This document shows, piece by piece, positions 9,862 to 18,166 of a stretch of 56,353 bases of DNA. The notes beneath the pieces are model-generated. The model was not told where the DNA came from, made no database searches, and saw nothing but the letters and a program-made list of their open reading frames with translations. Both the position numbers and the translations under genes were made by a program. The number at the start of each line of letters is the position of its first letter. The first letter of the stretch is position 1. Origin of the DNA: Pseudomonas sp. MWU13-2105 (GTDB lineage Bacteria; Pseudomonadota; Gammaproteobacteria; Pseudomonadales; Pseudomonadaceae); contig NZ_JALLIY010000028.1 of NCBI RefSeq assembly GCF_023242315.1, positions 1 to 56,353 on the forward strand, given 5' to 3'.

Positions 9862-10301
9862 TACAGGTCTTTCATCACTACTACGGGTGAGTCCGTCCCT
9901 ATCCCCACGATACGTGCAGAGAATAGGTTCTCACGTTCCCCAAAATGGCCTGGCTCAGGTTCTTGCTGCCTTAACAACGGGTGCCGTGCAGTCGGTAGAC
10001 AGGTGTCCTCTGCACTTCTCGGGGCCCGGCTATACAAGCCCGTTTTGACACCAGTGGAGATTTCGTCGCTTCATCAGTCAGTTCACTTTCGTTCAACTAC
10101 CTGAGCCTTACGTGACAGTAGTTTCTCTGCCTTTTCCCGAATCGCTCACCACCAACATGCTGAACATGTTCGCAGCATCGGGTCGTTTGATCAGTGCGCC
10201 TGCACGCCCTGACCGGAGGGCCTACCTCCATCCATCTTGGAACATGGAGTGTCATGCCGCCGTTTTCATGTCGTCGCCATGACGCCTCCTTCGTGACACA
10301 C

Positions 10302-10415
10302 AGAGCCAGTTCTTGCGGCCAAGAGCCCATGGTCGGATCTGATTCTCTGCCCAATTATTATCAATGGGTACGGCCCCGTCATCGAGGTAGCGTGACAGCG
10401 CTGCCCACTTCATGC
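10302..10415 (-). pseudogene. IS66-family transposase (TnpC), 5' exon fragment
   Basis: On the minus strand this reads KWAALSRYLDDGAVPIDNN, then WAENQIRPWALGRKNWL, the conserved IS66 region just before the intron insertion point. It continues in frame into the fragment at 8637 once the intron is removed. Recognisable IS66 sequence stops at about 10415, next to the truncated ICE genes, so the element has lost its other end. Confidence 0.85.
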
Positions 10416-10463
10416 TGGAGTTCGGAAGGTGTGTTCGCCGGCCCCTTACCCTGGACCTTTGCC

Positions 10464-10868
10464 ATGACGCTATCGCCCTCTTTCCGGTCGCTCGGTTTGT
10501 TTGCCCTGTTGGCCATTGCCCCCACCTGCTTCGCCAGTACCTGGGTCATCACGGACTCAGCCCATCCTGTTGAGGTGACGGCGGACGTTCGTCTGGTCCA
10601 TCTGGATCGCCTTGATCAGTTGGAGGCTTCACTTTCCAGTTTGCTGCCGGACGACCCTGCCCAAGCGTAGGCTCTCTTTCGGGAAAGCCTCACCGCCGAA
10701 GCTGCTGCCGATATTGCTCGGGCTCACCAGGACGTAGTGGATGCCTGGAGCCTGGGCGTCACCAAGATGCCAGCCGTTATCGTGGACCAGCGCTACGTCG
10801 TCTACGGCGATCCAAACCTTGAGCAAGCGCTCGCGAAGATCGAGCAGTTCAGGAGGGATCGGCCATGA
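10464..10868 (+). pseudogene. TIGR03757-type ICE protein (PFL_4709 family), nonsense mutant
   Basis: This copy has the same 134-codon length as the intact gene at 23524 and is aligned throughout (signal peptide, then STWVITDSAHPVEVT, WSLGVTKMPAV and VVYGDPNLEQALAKIEQF). An in-frame TAG at 10668-10670 after PDDPAQA truncates it at 68 residues. The downstream part is still well conserved, so the mutation is probably recent. Confidence 0.88.
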
Positions 10869-11175
10869 GCCTTTGTACGCCGCGTCGGCGTGTGAAATTG
10901 TGGGTACCGGCTCTCCTGGCCCTTCCCTATTCGCCCCTGAGCCTTGCCCTGGACAAGGCCACCATCGTCCCATCTGTGTCATCCCCGGACTGCATAACTA
11001 CCAGGTCGTGGGGGTCTGCTATTGGCTTCGGTGCACCACCTTCGGCTGCGACGTGAATACGTCGTCCAAGGTTCGGCATTACGTGCCCGATGCTGTGGTC
11101 TCCAGCTATCCCTCAACGGGCGAGAATCCCAAGCGAGAGGAACAGACCTTCCTCGGCAGCATCGGCCCTCAGTAA
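10865..11175 (+). pseudogene. TIGR03756-type ICE protein (PFL_4710 family), internally deleted
   Basis: It begins with the same signal-peptide region as the intact gene at 23925 (ALLALPYSPLSLALD). It has a 1-base deletion near 10993 (TGCATAACTACC against TGCCTGGAGTACC), so the frame shifts. It then jumps from GENP directly to the last residues (EEQTFLGSIGP), losing about 660 bp. It is not functional. Confidence 0.88.
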
Positions 11176-11223
11176 CGTTTTTCCCGTCTTTGCATCGTCC
11201 TTTACGAAACGGAATTCCCCCTC

Positions 11224-11346
11224 ATGACTCGGATGTCAGTGTTTCACCCTTCTTCAGCCGCTCCCTGGTTGATCCTCCTCACAGCCCTGTCGAGCCCCTC
11301 ACCTTCGCAGCGCCTCGTAGTTTCAGCGGCTCCGGCAGTGTGATCA
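11224..11346 (+). pseudogene. TIGR03755-type ICE protein (PFL_4711 family), 5' fragment
   Basis: It starts MTRMSVFHPSSAAPWLIL, matching the intact gene at 24923, has a 1-base deletion in the CCCCTCACC tract near 11300, and ends abruptly at about 11346. The unrelated sequence that follows is the start of the cargo region. Confidence 0.85.
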
Positions 11347-11466
11347 ATCAGGTCAGGTGCTCACTTTGCCTGGCATTTTTGTGGTTTGTATTTAGTATGC
11401 TGTTCCAACTGCGACACAAAGGTGCCCCCGTATGCTGGGCCAGGTAATAAAACCGGAGAAAATACT

Positions 11467-12843
11467 GTGAGGCTCGACAAGCTGCGCCTGCAGAACTATC
11501 GCTGCTTTGGAGCGTTCGAGATCGACTTCGATCCGCATCTGACCATATTGATTGCCTCTAATGGTGGCGGTAAAACCACCATTCTGGATGCGGCTCGGGT
11601 TGCGCTATGGCCTTTCATCAAAGCGTTCGACGTGGGCAGCCAAGCCGGTAACTCAGCCACGATCCAGATTGAGGATGTGCGACTCGCGCAGTTCAGCAGT
11701 GGCAACATGGAGTCTCAGGTCCCTTGCTCGATCGAAGCCTGGGGAGCTTGGTCGGACAGTGCTCATCAGGAACACTGGCTACAGCAGCGCATCAGCTTGA
11801 AAAAGTCCACCAACACCCTGGGTGACGCTGGGGTCAAGGCCCTAAACGCGCACGGCAAAAGGCTGCAAGAGCAGGTGCGCAGCGACGCGCCGGCGACACT
11901 GCCGATGGTGACCTACCTGGGAACCTCCCGACTCTGGTACGAGGGGCGCTTCACTTCAGCAGCCGCTCAAACGACACTCGACAAAAGCGAATACTCCAGA
12001 ACATCCGGGTACCTGAACTGCCTGGCTTACTCGTCCAGTTTCAAGACTTTCACCGCCTGGTACAGCTGGATATATCGCAGCTACCGTGAAGCCCAGTTGA
12101 TTGGGTTGGAGCGCAATACCCAGTTGTCCGACACCGGGCAGCGTTTTGAACAGATCATCGCCGCCATCAAGGGCGCCATTGATCAGTTGCTCAAAGCCTC
12201 CACCGGCTGGCATAGCCTGGAGTACAGCGCCAGCCATCAACAGCAACTGGTCATGCACCACCCTGAGCAAGGGGTGTTACCTGTAGACATGCTCAGCGAT
12301 GGGTTGCGCAACACCATCTCCATGGTTGCCGATCTGGCCTTTCGTGCCTGCAAACTCAACCCCCATCTCGGGGAGCGCGCACCGCAGGAAACCCCAGGCA
12401 TCGCCTTGATCGACGAAGTCGACATGTTTCTGCATCCCCACTGGCAGCAGACAATCATCGGGTCATTGCGAGCAGCTTTTCCCGCCATGCAGTTCATCGT
12501 CACGACGCATAGCCCGCAAGTCCTTAGCACAGTCCGGCGTGAAAACATCCGGGTCATCAGCAAGGACACCGAAGGCCAGTTCATGGCGTCCCAGCCACTT
12601 GCCATGACCTACGGCGAGCCGAGCAACAGCGTGCTCCGCAGCGTGATGCAAGTCGATCCGCAACCACCGGTGGATGAAAAGCAGGACCTGCTGCAACTCA
12701 CCGAGTGGGTGGACAAAGGCCGTTATGATGAGGGGCCGACAATTGCATTGCTGAACAAGCTGACCGAGGAGCTGGGTGAACAGCACCCTCAGCTTCAGCG
12801 CCTGCAACGCAGCATCAGACGGCAAAAGGCATTGAACGGATGA
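11467..12843 (+). CDS. ptuA: Septu anti-phage system ATPase PtuA
   Basis: A 458-aa AAA15/21-type ATPase of the PtuA/RecF-SMC-like class. Visible motifs are the N-terminal KLRLQNYRCFG, Walker A ASNGGGKTT (about residues 30-38), the signature-like LSDGLRNT, Walker B GIALIDEVDMFLHP, and the switch FIVTTHSPQVL. The chosen start is GTG 11467 (VRLDKLRL), with GGAG 10 bases upstream; an earlier in-frame start at 11386 would add 27 residues that do not look like the family. The gene overlaps ptuB by ATGA. In Septu the ATPase forms a complex with the HNH nuclease PtuB and controls it after phage sensing. No reverse transcriptase is present, so this is Septu rather than retron Ec78-type. Confidence 0.9.
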   Translation: MRLDKLRLQNYRCFGAFEIDFDPHLTILIASNGGGKTTILDAARVALWPFIKAFDVGSQAGNSATIQIEDVRLAQFSSGNMESQVPCSIEAWGAWSDSAHQEHWLQQRISLKKSTNTLGDAGVKALNAHGKRLQEQVRSDAPATLPMVTYLGTSRLWYEGRFTSAAAQTTLDKSEYSRTSGYLNCLAYSSSFKTFTAWYSWIYRSYREAQLIGLERNTQLSDTGQRFEQIIAAIKGAIDQLLKASTGWHSLEYSASHQQQLVMHHPEQGVLPVDMLSDGLRNTISMVADLAFRACKLNPHLGERAPQETPGIALIDEVDMFLHPHWQQTIIGSLRAAFPAMQFIVTTHSPQVLSTVRRENIRVISKDTEGQFMASQPLAMTYGEPSNSVLRSVMQVDPQPPVDEKQDLLQLTEWVDKGRYDEGPTIALLNKLTEELGEQHPQLQRLQRSIRRQKALNG

Positions 12844-13565
12844 GGGTGATTCGTAAGCGTGCAGAGGCTCCCTTTCAGTTGTCCCATGCACACACTAATC
12901 CGCCAACAACCCACGATTCAGCCTCCAGCCGGTGGAGTAGATTCCAATACAAAAAGCCGGTTCTGGACGCCCTGTTGTTTGAGCAGTATGGGTTGTGTTG
13001 CTACAGCGAAATTCGCCCGGATCGGGTGGGATTAGGTTTCCACATCGAACACGTCGAGAACAAAAGCCAGCACCCCCAGCGTACCTTCGACTACAGCAAC
13101 TTGGCGGCCAGCGCCTTGGATAGCCAAAACGATTTGCCGTTACTCAAGACGCAAGGTACTGAAGTATTCGGTGGCCACGCGCTCGGCAAGTCAAACGGTG
13201 TCGATTTAACCCGTTTTGTGTCGTGTCATCAGGCAGATTGCTCGCGCTTCTTCGCCTACCTGTCCGATGGTCGTGTGGTGCCGGCTGACGGATTGTCACC
13301 GCTGGATGAGGACCGTGCTCGCTACACCATCGGCCTACTCAACCTGAACAGCCCTTATCTTCAAGATCTACGTCAGCGCTGGTGGGAAGAGCTGGAAACG
13401 CTTATCGAGGAACACCTTGAGCACGACATGGACCTGCATTGTCTGGCGGGCATTGACCTCATACCTGTCGGAAACGACCTGAGCCCATTCTTCAGCATCA
13501 CGCGCAAGCTTTTCGGACGCATCGCCGAGCAGGTCCTTGAGCAGGACGCTCCTGACTTACGATGA
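12840..13565 (+). CDS. ptuB: Septu anti-phage system HNH nuclease PtuB
   Basis: A 241-aa protein of the PtuB/TIGR02646 HNH endonuclease family. It has RWSRFQYKKPVLDALL, then YGLCCYSEI (the zinc-binding Cys pair region) and the HNH core FHIEHVENKSQHPQRTFDYSN, where HIEH supplies the catalytic His. A second Cys region is VSCHQADCSRFF. The gene overlaps ptuA by 4 bases and the next gene by 4 bases, so all three are translated as one unit. It is the predicted effector nuclease of the system. Confidence 0.9.
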   Translation: MRVIRKRAEAPFQLSHAHTNPPTTHDSASSRWSRFQYKKPVLDALLFEQYGLCCYSEIRPDRVGLGFHIEHVENKSQHPQRTFDYSNLAASALDSQNDLPLLKTQGTEVFGGHALGKSNGVDLTRFVSCHQADCSRFFAYLSDGRVVPADGLSPLDEDRARYTIGLLNLNSPYLQDLRQRWWEELETLIEEHLEHDMDLHCLAGIDLIPVGNDLSPFFSITRKLFGRIAEQVLEQDAPDLR

Positions 13566-13894
13566 CCGGGATGAATGTACTGTTTGTCTGCGGTAAAAAT
13601 CGGCTCCGAAGTCCGACCGCCGAGCACGTGTTTGCTTCCTGGCCGGGTGTGGAAACGGCATCGGCCGGGGTTGGCAATGACGCGGATGTCCTTGTGGATG
13701 CTGAGCTCCTGGCGTGGGCCGATCTGATCTTCGTCATGGAGCCCGTCCATCGCAGGAAGCTCACGGTCCGATTCCCCGCTGAACTGGCCAGAAAACGTGT
13801 GATATGCCTCGACATCCCGGATGACTTTGACTACATGGCGCCCGAGCTGATCGATCTATTGCAAACCCGAGTGCGCCGATTTCTACCCGCCTGA
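13562..13894 (+). CDS. Low-molecular-weight protein tyrosine phosphatase-like protein, co-operonic with Septu
   Basis: A 110-aa protein with the phosphatase P-loop C-X5-R-S at residues 10-17 (CGKNRLRS) and the later acidic loop LDIPDDFDYM that would hold the general acid. This is the short LMW-PTP subfamily. It overlaps ptuB by ATGA and is read as the third gene of the operon. A phosphatase is not part of the described two-gene Septu core. It may be an accessory or regulator, or simply a hitch-hiking gene. Family assignment is good; the role is unknown. Confidence 0.85.
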   Translation: MTGMNVLFVCGKNRLRSPTAEHVFASWPGVETASAGVGNDADVLVDAELLAWADLIFVMEPVHRRKLTVRFPAELARKRVICLDIPDDFDYMAPELIDLLQTRVRRFLPA

Positions 13895-13968
13895 TGATCG
13901 GTTGGCTGAACTGGCTACGACAATCCTCGGCAGGCGGCCCGCAGGTCAATTTGGGTAACCGTGTCTAA
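13894..13968 (+). CDS. Possible 24-residue leader or microprotein
   Basis: An ATG overlapping the phosphatase stop (TGATG at 13892-13896) opens a 24-codon frame, MIGWLNWLRQSSAGG..., ending at 13968, just before the ribosome site of the 13983 gene. The overlap suits translational coupling, but nothing else supports it. Confidence 0.25.
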   Translation: MIGWLNWLRQSSAGGPQVNLGNRV

Positions 13969-13982
13969 GAGGGAGAATCGCA

Positions 13983-14378
13983 ATGACCACGAGTGAGAGC
14001 AAGGCGGAGCTTCGCCGATTAATGCTTGAAGCGGCTGAAACCGGGCTGAGTATCAACGATATCGAGCCCATTGGAACACGGCTCGGGATCGCCCCTCGTC
14101 AGCTTGTGAACGAGCTTGCGCTGGCGGTGGCGAACGGTTTTAACGCAATGACCCTCGACTTCGACTTCTGCAGTCAGGCCATGAATGGCCTGGAAGGCGC
14201 TGTGGTTCAACTGGCCGTCGATGGCGAAACACCTGAGCCCGCCCTTTCCATCTACCTGGCTTTCGATGCCGGCGAGTTCAAACGGTCCGGCGACCCGATC
14301 GATGTTTGCCCCGCAGAGAAATACACGAGGCCAATGATTGAGCGAATCTTGCTTGAGCATAAAAATGACCGGAGCTGA
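13983..14378 (+). CDS. Hypothetical protein downstream of the Septu operon
   Basis: A 131-aa soluble protein with a helical N-terminus that could be a small helix-turn-helix-like fold (LSINDIEPIGTRLGIAPRQLVNEL) and a mixed C-terminal part. A good ribosome site (AGAGGGAG) precedes the ATG at 13983. It starts 88 bases after the phosphatase gene and may be the last gene of that operon. Family not recognised. Confidence 0.7.
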   Translation: MTTSESKAELRRLMLEAAETGLSINDIEPIGTRLGIAPRQLVNELALAVANGFNAMTLDFDFCSQAMNGLEGAVVQLAVDGETPEPALSIYLAFDAGEFKRSGDPIDVCPAEKYTRPMIERILLEHKNDRS

Positions 14379-14462
14379 CCCGCACCATCGCTTCGACTCT
14401 TTTCGCCCGGACTTGACCGGTGGAGCTCCCATGAGCTGGCTCGTGGCTTTTTGGGCATCCAC

Positions 14463-14912
14463 TCAGTCGACAGAAAGCGCCTCGGATAAAATGACGTCTT
14501 CTGCCAACACATTGAAGGCTAAATTTTCCGACAAAAAAAGAATGCGGAAATGCCTCAGTAGAGGCGGCGTATGGCCCGATACCGAGCGCCATGCCTCAGT
14601 CGTACGCACCAAGAATTCTGACTCTTCAAACTCCGTCAAATCGCCCAGGCTCAATGCATCCGGCTTACCGGACAGCTCAAACATTGTCTCCCCTGGGAAA
14701 GGTGTCTTCATAAAGCTTCGGGCGCCCTTGAATCTGAGCTCTCGCTTCAAGGAAGGTATGTCTTCCGCCCCATCAGTACCGTCATCAGCACCGTCATACT
14801 CAATCTCCAGCACGACGTCTGCCCCAACAGATCGAAACGAAACCCGTGACTCCCCATAGCCAGGCAACCACTCATAGGGGTCGAGAATTCGCTTAGGCTT
14901 TCCTATTTTCAT
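14463..14912 (-). CDS. Hypothetical protein (149 aa)
   Basis: A soluble protein with an acidic, Asp-rich segment (YDGADDGTDGAED) in the first third. Start ATG 14912 (MKIGKPKRI) was chosen because AGGGGG stands directly upstream. The gene converges with the one ending at 14378 and is followed on the same strand by no gene. It could be an immunity-type protein, judged only from size, acidity and location. Family not recognised. Confidence 0.65.
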   Translation of the reverse strand: MKIGKPKRILDPYEWLPGYGESRVSFRSVGADVVLEIEYDGADDGTDGAEDIPSLKRELRFKGARSFMKTPFPGETMFELSGKPDALSLGDLTEFEESEFLVRTTEAWRSVSGHTPPLLRHFRILFLSENLAFNVLAEDVILSEALSVD

Positions 14913-14970
14913 GCGTTCCCCCTGTCGTTGCTCCACACCAGAAACTCACCTACTGCTCTCTGGCTACGTG

Positions 14971-15495
14971 CTAAGCCTCTTTCGTTCCATACATGAATGC
15001 GCCAGCAATCACTGCACCGTCGGCATCGTCAAACTCAGTGTCGTACCAGACCGGAAAGACTCGGGCACCTGACCCGAGTGCTGTCAGGAGGTCTCGTTCT
15101 TGCTTTTGGCCCTCGCTCTCCAGCATGGAATGCCGACTGAAGATGAAGCGCTCACCACCATGGAAAATCTCGAGGCAGAAGGCGTCCTCGTTCATCACGA
15201 ACCCTTTCAGAATTCTCCCGTCGGCGGCCCGAATCGTAGCGCGTATGAAAATGCGCATCCGCGGCGGGAATGGGTTGGACTCCAGAAGGGTGTAAACGCA
15301 ATGCTCATTCCCGGGTGAGTTCGCATCGAATAACCCAAGCACCTGCTCGCGATCCAATCCCCAACCTACAATGTCATCGATTTCGTCGAAATCGTAATGC
15401 TCTGACCAAACCGGAAAGCGATCAAACGCGTCTTCGTCCAACTGACTCTCTGGCAAGACGTGAAATGCTGCAATCGCCGCTGCGTCCATAGCCAT
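14971..15495 (-). CDS. Hypothetical protein (174 aa)
   Basis: A soluble acidic protein (MAMDAAAIAAFHVLPESQL...), start ATG 15495 with AGGAG a few bases upstream. It has two related stretches of predicted beta strands. The gene lies 59 bases upstream of the 14912 gene on the same strand, so the two may be co-transcribed. Family not recognised. Its size and acidity resemble immunity proteins but there is no toxin next to it. Confidence 0.65.
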   Translation of the reverse strand: MAMDAAAIAAFHVLPESQLDEDAFDRFPVWSEHYDFDEIDDIVGWGLDREQVLGLFDANSPGNEHCVYTLLESNPFPPRMRIFIRATIRAADGRILKGFVMNEDAFCLEIFHGGERFIFSRHSMLESEGQKQERDLLTALGSGARVFPVWYDTEFDDADGAVIAGAFMYGTKEA

Positions 15496-15595
15496 GCCTA
15501 CTCCTAATGATCAGACTGCAACAAGTGATGTTATCGGCGAGCTCAAGGCCTTGTCTGCGTCCGAGACAGGACTCTGGAGCCAGAGCCACCCCCTG

Positions 15596-15910
15596 CTAAC
15601 CGCTGATACCCAGCGTCCAATCCTGACGAAATTTATCAGCAATATCAGCGTCCAGCAGGCTATAGGCCCTTGCACCAAGATTCGCTGATGGATTTTGATC
15701 ATCGCAAGAAACGAGCAGGCTGATACCCAGGTAGTGCTCAAGGTGAAGTGTGATGATCTGGTCATCGACGAGCAGATCCCAGTAACGCTGGTCGAGCCCA
15801 TCGAGCTTTCGTGCCCAAGTGCCATTTAGCCCCTGCTCAAGTGTCTGAGCGATACGCTCAAACAGATACCAGTCACTGGACTCCGAAATGTTCAGTTCCA
15901 TAAGATTCAT
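15596..15910 (-). CDS. Hypothetical protein (about 104 aa)
   Basis: A small soluble protein containing WARKLDGLDQRYWDLLVDDQ and ITLHLEHYLGISLLVS. Start Met 15910 (MNLMELN) is preferred over a GTG at 15940; the ribosome site is weak in either case. It may belong with the two following minus-strand genes as an immunity-like cluster. Family not confidently recognised. Confidence 0.6.
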   Translation of the reverse strand: MNLMELNISESSDWYLFERIAQTLEQGLNGTWARKLDGLDQRYWDLLVDDQIITLHLEHYLGISLLVSCDDQNPSANLGARAYSLLDADIADKFRQDWTLGISG

Positions 15911-16065
15911 ATTGGCCTGCTGCTCAGTTGCTCGCGCCACCTCATGATACGGTGACCACTCACCACTGCGCAGCTTCGAGGCTCAATCTAGAGATCGCCA
16001 GGCATGGCCAAACATGGGCCAACGTGGTGAGCCCCAAAATACTATTCAGAACACGAGGGCGGAAC

Positions 16066-16305
16066 ATGAATCATGAGCTTTGGCTGGAACCAGATGGGTG
16101 TCAGACCTTCTGCTTAGCTGGTGCCCATGGAGACGGCGCGCGTGCATTGCTTCATGCAGACGCGACGCTTGTGTGGCAAGTTGAAGCTGAAAGTTATTTC
16201 GAAGCGATGACCCGTTATTATTCGTACATGGACTGGGGGGATTACCAGACGGACTTCCCCGAACAAGACACAATGACCTACAAAGAACTGGGCTGGGACG
16301 ATTGA
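16066..16305 (+). CDS. Small hypothetical protein (79 aa)
   Basis: MNHELWLEPDGCQTF... starts at ATG 16066 with GAGGGCGGAA upstream. It is a soluble, acidic protein rich in aromatic residues near the C-terminus (YYSYMDWGDYQ). It ends 13 bases before the CoiA-like gene and is probably co-transcribed with it. This kind of small protein beside ICE genes is common in pseudomonads, but its function is not known to me. Confidence 0.65.
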   Translation: MNHELWLEPDGCQTFCLAGAHGDGARALLHADATLVWQVEAESYFEAMTRYYSYMDWGDYQTDFPEQDTMTYKELGWDD

Positions 16306-16318
16306 GGATGCATTGAGC

Positions 16319-17416
16319 ATGGGCAACACCATCCCCTTCGGAGAGCGAGACGGCGTGATGTACCGCGCCTTCGAAGTAGAAAACGGACTGGCCTGTGGCT
16401 GTGTTTGTCCCGCTTGCCACAGGCCCTTAAATGCGGCCAATCAGGGAAAAATCGTCTCCCCCTACTTCCGCCATGTTCAATGGGAAGACTGCCTGTGGGG
16501 CCACAAGGAAGGCGTTCGGAGGGCTGCCGTTGCCCTGTTGGTCCCACCTCACTCATTACTGCTGCCCGGGTTCCAAGGCACCGTGTCGGTCAATACATTG
16601 TCTGGGCTTCCGTTGGCCCAAGAGATCGGATTTGGCCCCTCGAGCATCATTGCAGAACGTGTGGAGCGCTTTGTCGCCTTCGACGAGGTCATCGCCCATG
16701 CCGTGCTTCACATCGGGGAAAGGCAATTGCTGGTGCGATTCAAGATGTCAGCTCGCGCTGAATACGAGCGTTACCAACGCCTGAAAGCCCTTGAGCACTC
16801 CTCTCTTGAAATTGATCTCGGCGAGCTCACTCTGGAGCAGATCAATGACCCAGTGGCTTTTGAACGCGCCGTACTGAGCGACCTCGACAATCGTCGTTGG
16901 ATACGATCAGCCCGCGGCCAGCAAATGGAGGCGCGGACACGCGAAATACTTCAGGCCCAGGCTCACGTAGCCGAAGCTCGCTGGGCCAAAGAACAGGCGC
17001 ACCTGCAGGCTGTGGCTGACGCTCAACGGGCGGAACAAAAGAGGCTAGCCGCCGTGCGAGCCAAGGAACGGGAAGCGCATTGGGCGAACCAGAAAGCAGT
17101 GGCTCTTGAGCAGTCATCGAAACCACGGCCGCACAACGTCACTGGGGAGCGCGAACTACGTGAAGCTCAAATCGTTGGCACGACGGTGAAGATTTCTGCC
17201 GAGTATGGGCATGGCACCGAATGCTCCACCTGCCATCTGGTGAGTCCACCCAACACAGCGTTTTGCCTCTACTGCTCTCACGACCAGAGCCGCATGCAAC
17301 CGGTCTCCATCGCGAAGGACTTTGCGGACACCTTTCACATGCGTATGCGCAGCTCTGCCAAACCCGACCACTCCCTCAGGGCCGTACCGATGCTGACCGT
17401 CGAGCCCGATCTGTAG
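16319..17416 (+). CDS. CoiA-like zinc-finger/coiled-coil protein
   Basis: A 365-aa protein. The N-terminal region CGCVCPACHRPLNA, followed by SPYFRHVQWEDCLWGHKEGVR, resembles the zinc-binding start of competence protein CoiA-like proteins, which are linked to a restriction-like nuclease fold. Residues 215-275 are an Ala/Glu/Lys/Arg-rich coiled coil. The C-terminus has another zinc-ribbon pair, CSTCHLV...CLYC. ATG 16319 was chosen (GAGGA upstream) instead of an in-frame TTG at 16313. Clear nuclease residues are not visible, so DNA binding is the safer reading. Confidence 0.65.
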   Translation: MGNTIPFGERDGVMYRAFEVENGLACGCVCPACHRPLNAANQGKIVSPYFRHVQWEDCLWGHKEGVRRAAVALLVPPHSLLLPGFQGTVSVNTLSGLPLAQEIGFGPSSIIAERVERFVAFDEVIAHAVLHIGERQLLVRFKMSARAEYERYQRLKALEHSSLEIDLGELTLEQINDPVAFERAVLSDLDNRRWIRSARGQQMEARTREILQAQAHVAEARWAKEQAHLQAVADAQRAEQKRLAAVRAKEREAHWANQKAVALEQSSKPRPHNVTGERELREAQIVGTTVKISAEYGHGTECSTCHLVSPPNTAFCLYCSHDQSRMQPVSIAKDFADTFHMRMRSSAKPDHSLRAVPMLTVEPDL

Positions 17417-17505
17417 CGACCCCTCTTCTGCTCGTCCTTCCCAAACAGGCAAAAGCACGTAGTCATTGAGCTCAACAATCAATGCAGATAGCAGAGATAC
17501 AAGCC

Positions 17506-17670
17506 CTACTTGGGCTTATCCGCGCAGTGGCATTTGGAAGCCGTGCAAGGTTCGCCATTCGGGTGATGTTCGGCGCACGCCTGGCAGCAGTAGTGCTTGC
17601 CATGACGCACGACCGCATGCTCGCCAATCTTGCAAGTGCAGTGCGGACAGGCACAGGTTTGTTCATTCAT
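17506..17670 (-). CDS. Bacterial metallothionein
   Basis: A 54-aa Cys/His-rich protein, MNEQTCACPHCTCK..., with about ten Cys in CxC and CxxC spacing plus KHYCCQACAEHHPNG, the typical core of SmtA/BmtA and Pseudomonas metallothioneins. It would bind zinc or cadmium in the cytoplasm. Start ATG 17670 with GGAG upstream; a longer frame to 17787 has no support. It is one of the few metal-resistance cargo genes here and has no regulator next to it. Confidence 0.92.
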   Translation of the reverse strand: MNEQTCACPHCTCKIGEHAVVRHGKHYCCQACAEHHPNGEPCTASKCHCADKPK

Positions 17671-17787
17671 GATCGGACTCCGGTTGTCGGATGGTCGCCA
17701 AGCGTTGTGGTGCAACGCGCATGAACAGCTGACTGACGCGATCCATCGTCGGCCTCCACTTGCACCCTCGCGATGCTCTTTTGTCAT

Positions 17788-18110
17788 TGTCTCGGAGTCA
17801 TCGCCAGGCTCAGCAGTAACAAGCCTAGTCCATCAGTCGGGAGGTGCTACAGCTCAATAACGACGTGAGCGTACAAGCCCCTTCTTCGTAGTGTTTCCCA
17901 GACAGAAAAGGCTTGTTGCAGTTGAGTTTTGACAACCCACGCACGCATTTCCCATGCTGTGGCCGTGTCTCGCTGACGTTGTCAGCCACATACCCATGTC
18001 GCCTGGATCTGCGAGGCTACGGTGCGTCTCATTGAGCGCATTGATCCAACCCAAGATCGCTTCGCTTGCGGTCGCGCGATCGGTCGACATTGTCGACGCA
18101 AGCATGATTT
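17788..18110. other. Stretch without a convincing gene
   Basis: About 320 bases between the metallothionein gene and the leader of the 18167 gene. One minus-strand frame (about 18100-17854) reads ILGWINALNETHRSLAD and similar, and could be the remnant of a coding sequence, but it has no start signal or recognisable domain. Confidence 0.4.
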
Positions 18111-18166
18111 TCCCCATACGGGCCACCCCGTAAGGGGCAGGCCTCTCTCTAAAACCTGGAGGCTTA

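Larger units (their letters stand above)
8638..10301 (-). mobile_element. Group II intron (decayed) inserted in IS66 tnpC
   Basis: Both ends can be read. The 5' end on the minus strand is GTGTGTCACG at 10301, and the 3' end is ...CTGACTCGAC at 8638. Removing this 1,664-bp segment joins CTCT to TTGCTGGG and restores the IS66 frame NWL-F-AGS, which fixes both splice sites. A domain V hairpin lies at 8680-8713 and a domain VI hairpin follows. The region 9862-10301 holds the 5' ribozyme domains. The reverse transcriptase inside is broken, so the intron is probably not mobile by itself. Splicing of the RNA may still be possible, but the host transposase is itself only a fragment. Confidence 0.9.
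10434..11346 (+). repeat. Degenerate direct copy of the ICE tra segment found intact at 23.5-25.1 kb
   Basis: From about 10434 to 11346 the sequence follows the same gene order as 23494 to about 25050 (TIGR03757, TIGR03756 and the start of TIGR03755), with high nucleotide identity but with a nonsense codon, small indels and an internal deletion of roughly 660 bp. The two copies are in the same orientation and bracket about 12 kb of cargo genes. Homology ends at 11346, right after the codons GSGSVI of the third gene. Confidence 0.9.

Noticed and set aside
11467..13565. Retron Ec78-type system instead of Septu
   Set aside because: PtuA/PtuB homologues also occur in retron Ec78-like systems, but no reverse transcriptase or msr/msd-like region is next to these genes. 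The only reverse transcriptase is the distant broken group II maturase.
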